A DNA stretch of 35,142 bases, taken from NCBI GenBank assembly GCA_021202815.1, contig JAJQCG010000231.1:1-35142 (forward strand), read 5' to 3'. Under the pieces are notes generated by a model, which saw nothing but the letters and a program-made list of their open reading frames with translations, ran no database searches and was not told the DNA's origin. Shown piece after piece: positions 26,136 through 35,142 of this stretch (position 1 is its first letter; each line of letters starts with the position of its first letter). The stretch comes from Lachnospiraceae bacterium. GTDB taxonomy: Bacteria; Bacillota; Clostridia; Lachnospirales; Lachnospiraceae. Position numbers and translations under genes: made by a program.

Positions 26136-28037
26136 ATGAGAAAATTGAGCGGAAAGGCCAAGAGCGGCTTCGCCCTCTTCAGCCTGAGCGTATTCCTGAC
26201 TCTTGTCCTGTTCGGCATGTCGGTGGTGCGGGTGGTAAGCGCCCAGAGTGCATCCTACACGCTGACGGCGGGCAGCATCGTCTATGACAATACTTACAGC
26301 AGCCAGTATCTGTCTGGCGGCGGAAGTGTCTATCGGAGCTGGGACTCCAGCTACTATGTGGAGCAGGCCAGTGAGGACAGCATCAAGCTGGGCACGAGCA
26401 CGGTGGCCTATGAGCCGACTTTGTCTGCGGTGACCGTCTACGGCGGCGGCTACCGCTATGCGTCGGACGGCAGTGTCTATGTGCTGGATGATTATTATCA
26501 GCAGACTGATCTGGAATCCATGGGACTTGTCATGCTGAGTGAGGATCACTACCTGATCACGGGAAGAAATATTTCGGTGAGCTCCGGCGAGGCGAATACC
26601 GATGATTTCCTGTATATCGTCGTGGATCAGGCCGGGAATTCCAGACTGCTGAATGATGAGATCAATGTAAAGGTACTGGACGACCTGCTGGTGACGGGAG
26701 ATTCCTTCTCCCTGGATCTGGCGGCGGGAACAGTCACCTTTGGTTCCATGACCTACAGTCTGGCCGACGCGGCGGCAGCGGCGGCGGATGAGGGCGGCGA
26801 GGTTTATGATATCAGTATTTCCGGCGGAGATGGCGGCAGCGGCGGCAGCGGTGGAACCGGCGGCAGCGGCGGAACCGGCGGGACTGGTGGAACCGGCGGG
26901 ACTGGCGGAACCGGTGGAACCGGCGGCAGCGGCGGCGCAGGCGGCGCAGGCGGGATCGGAGGAACGGGTGGTTCCGGTACAAGCGGCAGCAGCGGGCTGA
27001 CCCAGGAGGAGATGGAAGCGGTCTCCAACATGTATCTGACCTCCGTCACAGCGGGAACGACCTCCCTGACAATCAATTTTTACGCTTACGATCCCTATTC
27101 CATTTACGGAGTGATCTGTTTTGACATTGTGGATGTGACGGATCCGGACACTGTGGTGAAGACGGTCTATGCAGACCCGTCGGAGACCTCCATTACTGTA
27201 TCGGATCTGAATCCGGATACGACCTACAGCATTAAGATGTACTATGTGGGCGGCCTGGACGAAGTCGTGCAGCGCGACTTCATGCGGGCGACGACCAGCG
27301 ATGAGAACGCGTCCATGACGATTACGGCCATTACGGAGAATACAGTCACCTTCACGTTGTATCTGGACGAGGATGTGAACTATAAGAGCGCTACTGTGAC
27401 TCTGTATGATGTGAGTGGTTCCGCACATTATGAGGTCGGCGAGCTGACTGTGAGCGGCAGTTCCAACCTCAAGGCGGCGAAATCAGATGATGGCCTGAGC
27501 AGCCTGACCGTGACGATTGATACCAGTAATGCAAGTCAGATCACGACCTTCCAGGGTTCGCTGATCGCGCTGGGCCTGAATGTGGTCTACACAGACGGCA
27601 ATGAAAGTAGCTCGGAGATCGCATGGGTGCGCACTGCGAACCCGTACGAGTCGGAAACCTCAACGGCGGTCACCACTTCCCTGGTGGAGGAGCTGATCAG
27701 CACCGTGAATGAACTGCAGGCGCGGATTACCGCGCTGGAGGGAAACGCGTCCGCCGATGCGGGAAGTACATCTTCTGACGATTCCGGCAGCTCGAGCTCG
27801 AATGAAAGCACGAGTAGCAGCGGCAGCGGAAGCTCCGCCGCAAGTACGACCAGCAGCGGAAGTTCTGCCGCCGTCACAGGCAGCAGCGAAAGCTCTGCCA
27901 GTACGGGAAACAGCACTGAAAGCACCGCCGAGGGAAGTGACAGTGGAAGTGAAAGCGGCAGCACAGAGTCCGAAAGTGCCGACAACGGCGAGACCAGCGC
28001 GGCAAACACGTCCGACAGCGGAAAAAACCTGGAATAG
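26136..28037 (+). CDS. Secreted surface protein (P2) with Gly-Gly-X linker, Fn3-like domains and Ser-rich C-terminus
   Basis: 633 aa; signal/anchor MRKLSGKAKSGFALFSLSVFLTLVLFGMSVVRVVSA; (GGX)n tract; DLNPDTTYSIKMYYVG Fn3-like; RBS aaggagg. Confidence 0.8.
   Translation: MRKLSGKAKSGFALFSLSVFLTLVLFGMSVVRVVSAQSASYTLTAGSIVYDNTYSSQYLSGGGSVYRSWDSSYYVEQASEDSIKLGTSTVAYEPTLSAVTVYGGGYRYASDGSVYVLDDYYQQTDLESMGLVMLSEDHYLITGRNISVSSGEANTDDFLYIVVDQAGNSRLLNDEINVKVLDDLLVTGDSFSLDLAAGTVTFGSMTYSLADAAAAAADEGGEVYDISISGGDGGSGGSGGTGGSGGTGGTGGTGGTGGTGGTGGSGGAGGAGGIGGTGGSGTSGSSGLTQEEMEAVSNMYLTSVTAGTTSLTINFYAYDPYSIYGVICFDIVDVTDPDTVVKTVYADPSETSITVSDLNPDTTYSIKMYYVGGLDEVVQRDFMRATTSDENASMTITAITENTVTFTLYLDEDVNYKSATVTLYDVSGSAHYEVGELTVSGSSNLKAAKSDDGLSSLTVTIDTSNASQITTFQGSLIALGLNVVYTDGNESSSEIAWVRTANPYESETSTAVTTSLVEELISTVNELQARITALEGNASADAGSTSSDDSGSSSSNESTSSSGSGSSAASTTSSGSSAAVTGSSESSASTGNSTESTAEGSDSGSESGSTESESADNGETSAANTSDSGKNLE
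26823..26996 (+). repeat. Gly-Gly-Ser/Thr coding tandem repeat
   Basis: GGDGGSGGSGGTGGSGGTGGTGGTGGTGGTGGTGGSGGAGGAGGIGGTGG. Confidence 0.85.
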
Positions 28038-28050
28038 ACAACTAGTTTGA

Positions 28051-28311
<261 letters not shown>

Positions 28312-28323
28312 GGAGGCATTCTT

Positions 28324-29041
28324 TTGAATCAGATTCGCACAAAGTCGGGGAAAAAAGAGAATCTTGATTGCGACCGGGGCCTTTCTGGCCCTGGTGGTTG
28401 TCGTATTTCTGGCCATCTGGTATTTCCGAACGGTGGAGGTGCTGGCGGTCACGGAGCCGATGTACACCTATGTGGGAGGCATGATCAGCGAGTATCCGGA
28501 TGGATTCACACTGCGTCATGAGGACGACACTATGTATGTGGTCGTAGATGAGGACAGGCAGTATCTGCCGGACGTGATGTTTTACTGTGCGGATCGGGAT
28601 GCGGTGATTCTGCAGGAGACCATGGTCTGGAATCAGAAGGCTGCGGGCGTACAGCTTCGGGTAGATTATTTCAGCGAAGTGCGGTTGGAGGGCGGCGTGG
28701 TCGTGATCGAGGACGGCGACGCGACCGTGAGCAATCCGGAAGGTTTTCTGCACAACGGAAGCAATACATATCTGCTGTTGGAGCCGGCGACTCTTACGTG
28801 GAATGATGAGAGCGTGGAGCTGAGCGCCCTGTCCACGGTGACCGCGGAGTACGGAAGCCTCCTGGAGGTCTACAATTACGAAGAAAACACGGCTTTTTCC
28901 GAGGATCTGACAGACAGCGAGACGAAACTGGTCTTTTCAGACGGGGCGGAGGTTCTGGTGGTGACAGATCAGCTGAAGCTGACCAACGGGAGCTGGTATC
29001 TGCTGATCACGGATCCCAGTGTTCTGAATGATATTGAATAG
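28324..29041 (+). pseudogene. N-terminally anchored extracytoplasmic protein (P3); apparent frameshift at the A6 tract 28351-28356
   Basis: TTG at 28324 with aggagg (28311-28316) reads MNQIRTKSGKK then shifts out of frame; ORF 28364..29041 continues as RILIATGAFLALVVVVFLAIWYF... Removing one A joins the two. Confidence 0.6.
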
Positions 29042-29062
29042 GGAAGAAAGGAGGAGATTAAT

Positions 29063-32000
29063 ATGAAGAAGGTAATCGCGTTCGCGCTAGTGATTCTCTG
29101 CGCGCTGTTTATGGTACAGGCCTATGCGCTGACCGAGGTCGCCGTGCTGACGGAGGACGGTTACGCGGTATCGGATGATGTCTCTGCCTCGCTGAAAAGC
29201 GGGTCCGCGGAGGAAGTGGAGCTGCAGGCGGTGAGCGTGGACGATCAGGTCTGGCAGCGCGGCTCCTGGTATTATGTCGGGGAATCGAAGGAAAAAGTCT
29301 CCTCCCTCTATCCGTTTTATCTGTATGGTGGGACGGCGGTCATGACCCTTTCCACGGACATGACGCTCTACGATGAAAATTTTGACACCTTCAGCACGAT
29401 CGAGGGTATGTATGTCAGCGACGGGACTGCCTTTTTGTCTGATCACAGCAAAACGGATGATGACTCCTATCTCTTTCTCAAGACCAGCAACAGCCTCTTC
29501 CTGAATCTGGCGGAGACGACGGTTTATCAGACGTTGGGCGAAACAACGGTGCCACTGAACAGTATCCTGTATATCGCGGAGGATATGCTGCACTATTACA
29601 GCTACAGCAACGGGGAGCTTGTCTATGGCGAGGCCAATGTGCAGGGCTCGACGGTGTCCATCGGCGGGCAGGAAATGAGCTGGACGGAGCTTCTGAAGGC
29701 GCTGGGACTGTTGTCGGACGGCACGTCCGCGGCGGATTTGGATGATGAGGAGGAGCCGGAGACGGAGATCGTCACGGCCGCGGACGGATCGGTGCAGATC
29801 CTGGTAAGCGGGGGCGCTTCCTTCGGAAAATTGGAAGCCACAAAGGACGCTCTCAGCGAGGAGGCGGATGGGGAGGAGGATTCCTCTGCGTCGGGCAGCG
29901 GTGCGGATAGCTCTGCGGCTTCGGGCAGCAGCTCCGCAGACGGAGATGCCGGTTCATCCGGAAGCGACAGTTCTTCTGACAGCAGTGCCTCTGACAGCGA
30001 TTCATCCGGAAGCAGCAGTTCATCCGGAAGCGGAAGTGCCTCCGGAAGTGGGAATTCATCTGGGAGCGGAAGTTCGTCCGGAAGCGGAAGTTCGTCCGGA
30101 AGCGGAAGTTCTGCAGGGAGCAGTAGCTCCGCAGGCAGCACCCAGGACGGAACCGGCGAGGAGGAGGATTCCTCCATCACGCTTCCTTCGATTACTCTGT
30201 CGAATTTCCAGGAGGGAGTCTATACGATCAGTATGGACGTCGCGATTGACGACCCCTCCGGCGTGTTGAAGAAGGTCGTTGTGGAGGCCTACTGGGATCA
30301 GGATGGTGACGGAGAGATTGAGACAGATGAACTGGGAAGCCGCAAATCCATCAAGACGGATGGGACGCTGACCCTGTCCTCGATCCCACCCGGAACCACG
30401 GTGAAGCTGGTGGGAAAATATTACTATTACGACAATGGTGTGAAGAAGCTGGCGGAGTTTTACAGCGAGTTCACGACCTCATCGCTGGATCTTACGACCA
30501 AGACCATAGACTATCTGCCGCCGATCTATATAGATTTTACGACGGCCTTAGGTGACGATGACATATATCACTCCAATTATATCACACTCTTTGATCTGAA
30601 TGTGAGCGGACCGACGACGCTGCTGAACAATATTTACCGTCTGAGTGTAAAGCTGACGTCGCAGACTGATGAAAATGATACTTATGAATTTTACATCAAT
30701 AAATCGACGCTGAAAAAGTATATGAACGCGGAGGGCGATGCTCTGGACTGGAGTACTGTGATCAAGAGCTATTCCCTCAGCAGCAATACGAAGTATGACA
30801 TTGAAGTGAGCGCCAAGGACTCGTTCGGTAATAATCTGAAGATTCTGAGCGGGACTTATGATGCGGAAAAGAACAACTGGGATGATGGCAGTCTGTCAGG
30901 AGACTACGACTATCGGAAAATAGCCGGCGAAAATGAAGAGGACAGCGATGATACAAATGATAATATCATCTACAGCTCCAGCCAGACCAGTAAGCTGACG
31001 CCTACAGCGGAGCTGACGGTGGTGAACAATTCTCTGGGCAGCCAGTCCATCACGATCCGCGTGACTGACACGGACGGCGCGCTGGCTGATGCGGAGGAGG
31101 GCGATCAGCTCTGGTTCTCCATCTATGAGAACGGTTCAACTGTAGCGGAGACGCTGTGGTTCACCGGTACCAACGCGGGAACAGATCTTGAGGATGAAGA
31201 TGGAAATACACAGTATTACCAGAAGGTACCCTTCTCCACCTCGGACGCAACTGCGGTGAAGGGTGAGGACGGCGTGTGGGAGTTCACCTGGACGCTGGGC
31301 GATGATGAGGACTACAACCTGGTGGTGGGGACGACCTACCGGCTTGAGGTGACGGCCTGCTATGACCTGGCGGATCGGGGAGATGATGTCGATAATCTGG
31401 TCACGGATACAATCGCCAGCGGCCTGTTCACCACCACGGACTTAAGCGCCTACGGCAAGGTGGTCTACTCGCTCTCGAGCGCCTCCGATTATCTGACGGA
31501 AGACGGCGCCCGCCTGTCCGTACAGCTCAATACGACCAGGACGAACGAAAATCTGGTTCCCTTCCTGAGCGCGGCCACGCTGACGGTCACTGACCGCACG
31601 AGCGGGGACACAGTATATACGATCAACCTCACGCGTGAGATGTTTGAAACGGACGATCCCAATGCCGAGTGGGTTACCCTGGATGAGGATGAAGGCAAAT
31701 ACATGCTGAATGTGGACATCCTGGATGCGAATGGAGAAGTGGTAGAAAATGGGGTCACTCTTTATCTGGGGACAAGTTCCTGGAATGAAGATGAAACGCC
31801 CTGGGAATACCTCTTTGACGCGGACGGAGCAGGCGTGCTGTGGCTCTGCTTTGATGACCTTGACAGCGCCATGTCCTACCAGCTCTCTGTCACAACCACA
31901 GCGACTACCATTGCGGTGTCCGCGGAGGAGAATGGAGAGGGCGCCTACACAGCGACTGCTGATGAGAAGACTCACAATGTGGACAGCAGTACAAGCTCTT

Positions 32001-35000
32001 ACCGGACGCTGAGCTTCACGACTCTGAGGCATATGCCGCAGGTGTCCTATGCGGAAGGCGGGCTGGTGATCGTGGGCGACACGGCGTATATTTACGGCGT
32101 GGAGATTGATGACTACGATTCCGCGATTACCAGCGGGAGCGTGACGGTTACCGTCACCTATCCGGCACAGAACAACGCGGTCGTGTCCAAGAAGACCTAC
32201 GATCTGGTCTATGACACGGATGAGAATGGAAACACCTATGCTTATATTGACGGACCGGTGGTAGTCAGCGGTCTGGTCACTGACGCCGTCTATACGGTAC
32301 AGGTACTGGCCGACAGGCTGACGCTGAGCAGCAGTCTGTCCTATACCAGTTATGATCTGACCGATGGCAGCTGGAGCTTCACGGCGGGCCGCGGAATTGA
32401 AGGCTCTCTGACCATGACGGATATGGTGATGGAGGAGAACGGCCTGTACAGTACGGTGAATCTGGATGTGGACGTGATGGATTACCTTCAAAACCTGAGT
32501 GAAAACGCCGTCGCGTACCTGACGATCTATGAATCCGATTCCCTGACAATAGACTGGACGGATGCGGATACAGACGAGTACTGGCTGCTTTCCTCGAGCG
32601 AGGCGAGTGGCGAGGTCTCCTCTCCGGAGGTATGGGATGAATATGAACTGACAGTGGATGAATATGGGAGACTGTGTTACGACGGGGAGCTTGTGCTTCA
32701 CCTTCCGACCGACTACAGCTACTATCTCGTGCTGAGTGTCTGCTATGTGAATGAGGATGCGGGCGTGGAGCAGGAGATTATTCTGGACGAGCTCGATTTT
32801 AATACAGAGGAACCCATCTATATCATTGCCTGTGAGGAAGATTGTAAGAAGCTGAAAACATATCCGAATGGGAAATTCCTGGTGACGGCGGATCTGAGTT
32901 TTTCCGATACGTCGACAGACTCGGTCTCCCTGCTGAGCAGCAGTAATCAGAATTATACGTTTAACGGCAGTATTGACTTTGACGGTCACACCATCAGTCT
33001 GACATACGCGAAGGTAACGGACGCAGACTTCTTTGCGAAGCTGACGCAGAACGCGCTGATCGAGAACATGGTGCTGGAGTTCCACCTGGACGGGACGACG
33101 AACAGGACAGCGGTCACATACCCCAGCTTTATCAAATCCAATGAGGGCACGCTGCGCAATATTGTGGTGATTAACGACTACGGTTCCGGCAGGTACGCTC
33201 ACAGTACGGCGGCGCCGATCAATGTCAACACCGGTCTGATCGAGAATTTCTGCGTCTATTATGACGCGTTCTCCTCGAACTATGTGGGGACGAACGTATC
33301 TGGCCTGGTGAGGACCAATTTCGGCGGCACCGTGCGCAACGGCTATGTGTACAGCGCGAAAAACCTGACGGTCGGTTCCGGCGTTTACACCGGAAGCAGC
33401 AGTACCAGGCAGTATGTGGCGGGTATCGTGGGTTACAATTCCACGGGAGGCGTTATCGAGAACTGCTACGGTTATCTGAACATCGTCACGGAGAGCGGGA
33501 GCAGCGAGCAGTATACGGGTATCATCTGTGGGCGGAACGAAGCGACCATCCGCAACTGCTTCACGCTGGGAGACCGCTATCGCTACAGCTTTGTGGACGG
33601 AGTACAGCAGACGTCTTCGCTTTATTTCACCTACAGTCAGGTGATAGGTTATTCTTCCGCAAGTGCTTTGACATCGAATATCCGTTACTTCGGAAGCGAT
33701 ACGACCAGCAACAGCTACGCGGATGGATACACGAAGGAGACGAATTATGCTCTGCTGTATGAGTCCAGCTGGTACAGCTCACGTCTGGGCGGGTCGGACG
33801 CCTGGCTCATCGACAGTCAGATCGACCTGGGTTACATGCCGAAGATTGATATGCCGGACAGCATATCCAGCCAGCAGTACAATATCCCGATTCCTTCCGG
33901 CGGGCAGGCGGTGGCTCCCGCCTACCTGGGTTGCGAGGTTGTGGAAACGCAGGATGACGCCACGGAGGGGACGGTTTATGGACGGTTGAAGCTTAGCTTT
34001 ACCAACTCCTGGGGCGTGGATATTGAGAATATTGTCATGGATGGACTTTCCATGACAATTGAGAGCCAGGGGCTTGACGCAGAGTCAGGGAACTGGATCG
34101 TCAATCTGTATGTGGAGCCGCAGAGCTATCGGGATTCCTATACACTGAGCAGCTACAGCTACGTGACGGGCTCCGCAGCGGTCTCCTGCGACGAGGAGAT
34201 TCCCATCGGTTTCTATCTGGGGCTGACGCAGGACAACTGGCTCACGGCCAACATTACCGATTCTGACGGCTATTATAAGCTGCTGGAGGATATTGACTTT
34301 ACAGCATTCGCATCCGGCAGCGGAGCGGAGACACGTTTCTATAATCTGGGAACCTTTACGGGAACTTTTGACGGAAACGGGTACAGTCTTTCCGGTCTTT
34401 CTCTGGACAGAGACTCTTTCTTCCGGGAGACGTCGGGAGCGACTGTCGAGAATGTGACGGTCGATGGCCTGAGTATCAGCAGTGACGGAAATTATCAGGG
34501 CTTTATCGGAAGCGCTGAGGATACGGAGATTAGCTGGGTCTTCCTTACCGATGTGACGATCAGCTCGAATCATGGCTGGGCTGGCGCGTTGGTCGGCTAC
34601 GCGGATGGTGGCAGCATCAGCGACTGCGGGGTGAACGGTGTGACGATCACCGCCTCTTCCTCGGGAAGCTCCGTCTGCCAGGGCGGGCTGATCGGGCAAA
34701 TCAACGGCCTTACGGTGGAGAACTGCTTTGTGCTGAATCTGGAGAGTGTGAATCGTCAGGCGTCTCAGAGCGGCATCGGCGGGCTGGTCGGTGTGGCGAC
34801 GGGCATCCCTTCGATTCAGAACTGCTATGCGCAGGGAAGCATCACCACCGCCTACGCGAATGCAGGCGGGATCGTGGGCAACACGGAGGGTGCGGTCTCC
34901 TCCTGCTGGAGCGCTGTGGACATCGTGAGCCAGGCTGGATATCTTGGCGGGATCGTGGGCTTTGCTACCAGCAGCGCCTCGGATTACGAAGCACAGACGA

Positions 35001-35142
35001 CGAACTGGGACGGCATGAGCACCTACTATATCATGAATAACGTGGCACTCGGGGAACTCTACAGTTCCACGGCGGATGTATCAAACAGCCGTATTGCGGG
35101 TGGTGTGTCTACGACCCGGCCCCAATTCAGCAATAATACGGC
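29063..35142 (+). CDS. Giant secreted surface protein (P4), truncated by window end; Ser/Gly-rich linker, beta domains, GLUG-like repeats
   Basis: Open from ATG 29063 (aaaggagga RBS) to 35142 without stop (at least 2026 codons). Signal peptide MKKVIAFALVILCALFMVQAYA; SSGSGSSSGSGSSAGSS linker; ISDCGVNG..., GGLIGQINGLTVENCFV, GIGGLVGVATGIPSIQNCYAQGSI. Confidence 0.85.
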   Translation, partial: MKKVIAFALVILCALFMVQAYALTEVAVLTEDGYAVSDDVSASLKSGSAEEVELQAVSVDDQVWQRGSWYYVGESKEKVSSLYPFYLYGGTAVMTLSTDMTLYDENFDTFSTIEGMYVSDGTAFLSDHSKTDDDSYLFLKTSNSLFLNLAETTVYQTLGETTVPLNSILYIAEDMLHYYSYSNGELVYGEANVQGSTVSIGGQEMSWTELLKALGLLSDGTSAADLDDEEEPETEIVTAADGSVQILVSGGASFGKLEATKDALSEEADGEEDSSASGSGADSSAASGSSSADGDAGSSGSDSSSDSSASDSDSSGSSSSSGSGSASGSGNSSGSGSSSGSGSSSGSGSSAGSSSSAGSTQDGTGEEEDSSITLPSITLSNFQEGVYTISMDVAIDDPSGVLKKVVVEAYWDQDGDGEIETDELGSRKSIKTDGTLTLSSIPPGTTVKLVGKYYYYDNGVKKLAEFYSEFTTSSLDLTTKTIDYLPPIYIDFTTALGDDDIYHSNYITLFDLNVSGPTTLLNNIYRLSVKLTSQTDENDTYEFYINKSTLKKYMNAEGDALDWSTVIKSYSLSSNTKYDIEVSAKDSFGNNLKILSGTYDAEKNNWDDGSLSGDYDYRKIAGENEEDSDDTNDNIIYSSSQTSKLTPTAELTVVNNSLGSQSITIRVTDTDGALADAEEGDQLWFSIYENGSTVAETLWFTGTNAGTDLEDEDGNTQYYQKVPFSTSDATAVKGEDGVWEFTWTLGDDEDYNLVVGTTYRLEVTACYDLADRGDDVDNLVTDTIASGLFTTTDLSAYGKVVYSLSSASDYLTEDGARLSVQLNTTRTNENLVPFLSAATLTVTDRTSGDTVYTINLTREMFETDDPNAEWVTLDEDEGKYMLNVDILDANGEVVENGVTLYLGTSSWNEDETPWEYLFDADGAGVLWLCFDDLDSAMSYQLSVTTTATTIAVSAEENGEGAYTATADEKTHNVDSSTSSYRTLSFTTLRHMPQVSYAEGGLVIVGDTAYIYGVEIDDYDSAITSGSVTVTVTYPAQNNAVVSKKTYDLVYDTDENGNTYAYIDGPVVVSGLVTDAVYTVQVLADRLTLSSSLSYTSYDLTDGSWSFTAGRGIEGSLTMTDMVMEENGLYSTVNLDVDVMDYLQNLSENAVAYLTIYESDSLTIDWTDADTDEYWLLSSSEASGEVSSPEVWDEYELTVDEYGRLCYDGELVLHLPTDYSYYLVLSVCYVNEDAGVEQEIILDELDFNTEEPIYIIACEEDCKKLKTYPNGKFLVTADLSFSDTSTDSVSLLSSSNQNYTFNGSIDFDGHTISLTYAKVTDADFFAKLTQNALIENMVLEFHLDGTTNRTAVTYPSFIKSNEGTLRNIVVINDYGSGRYAHSTAAPINVNTGLIENFCVYYDAFSSNYVGTNVSGLVRTNFGGTVRNGYVYSAKNLTVGSGVYTGSSSTRQYVAGIVGYNSTGGVIENCYGYLNIVTESGSSEQYTGIICGRNEATIRNCFTLGDRYRYSFVDGVQQTSSLYFTYSQVIGYSSASALTSNIRYFGSDTTSNSYADGYTKETNYALLYESSWYSSRLGGSDAWLIDSQIDLGYMPKIDMPDSISSQQYNIPIPSGGQAVAPAYLGCEVVETQDDATEGTVYGRLKLSFTNSWGVDIENIVMDGLSMTIESQGLDAESGNWIVNLYVEPQSYRDSYTLSSYSYVTGSAAVSCDEEIPIGFYLGLTQDNWLTANITDSDGYYKLLEDIDFTAFASGSGAETRFYNLGTFTGTFDGNGYSLSGLSLDRDSFFRETSGATVENVTVDGLSISSDGNYQGFIGSAEDTEISWVFLTDVTISSNHGWAGALVGYADGGSISDCGVNGVTITASSSGSSVCQGGLIGQINGLTVENCFVLNLESVNRQASQSGIGGLVGVATGIPSIQNCYAQGSITTAYANAGGIVGNTEGAVSSCWSAVDIVSQAGYLGGIVGFATSSASDYEAQTTNWDGMSTYYIMNNVALGELYSSTADVSNSRIAGGVSTTRPQFSNNT
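29871..30160 (+). repeat. Ser/Gly-rich low-complexity coding repeat
   Basis: Repeated agcggaagttcgtccgga units encoding SSGSGSSSGSGSSSGSG. Confidence 0.8.

Overview
The window looks like part of a Clostridia/Lachnospiraceae-type chromosome. The left half (about 1-13.2 kb) is mostly recognisable housekeeping and stress genes: GlgX-like debranching enzyme, glutamate dehydrogenase, a type III glutamine synthetase (minus strand) interrupted by one in-frame TAG at a conserved Gln, a ZIP transporter, rubrerythrin, a two-gene XRE/nucleotidyltransferase toxin-antitoxin-like module with a 24-bp perfect palindrome in its promoter, an HD hydrolase, a Tet(M)-like ribosomal-protection GTPase fused to a Rae1/YacP NYN nuclease domain, and a YkgJ-type cysteine-cluster protein. 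The right half is the most interesting part. A Hin/Pin-type serine invertase is followed by two 28-30 bp imperfect palindromes in opposite orientation, with core dinucleotides GT and AC. They flank 130 bp immediately upstream of a long, tightly packed operon that runs off the window. The operon encodes a coiled-coil membrane protein (b/delta-like), F1-ATPase alpha-, gamma-, beta- and epsilon-like subunits in canonical F1 order, a polytopic membrane protein with a basic tail, a 2220-aa secreted/anchored protein, a 633-aa secreted protein, a c-ring-like proteolipid with no ion-binding carboxylate, a small anchored protein with a probable A-tract frameshift, and a surface protein of more than 2000 aa with GLUG-like repeats. 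My interpretation is a possibly phase-variable, F1-like ATPase-driven cell-surface machine that is not an ion-translocating ATP synthase. All family calls come from motif reading by eye; no database search was run.
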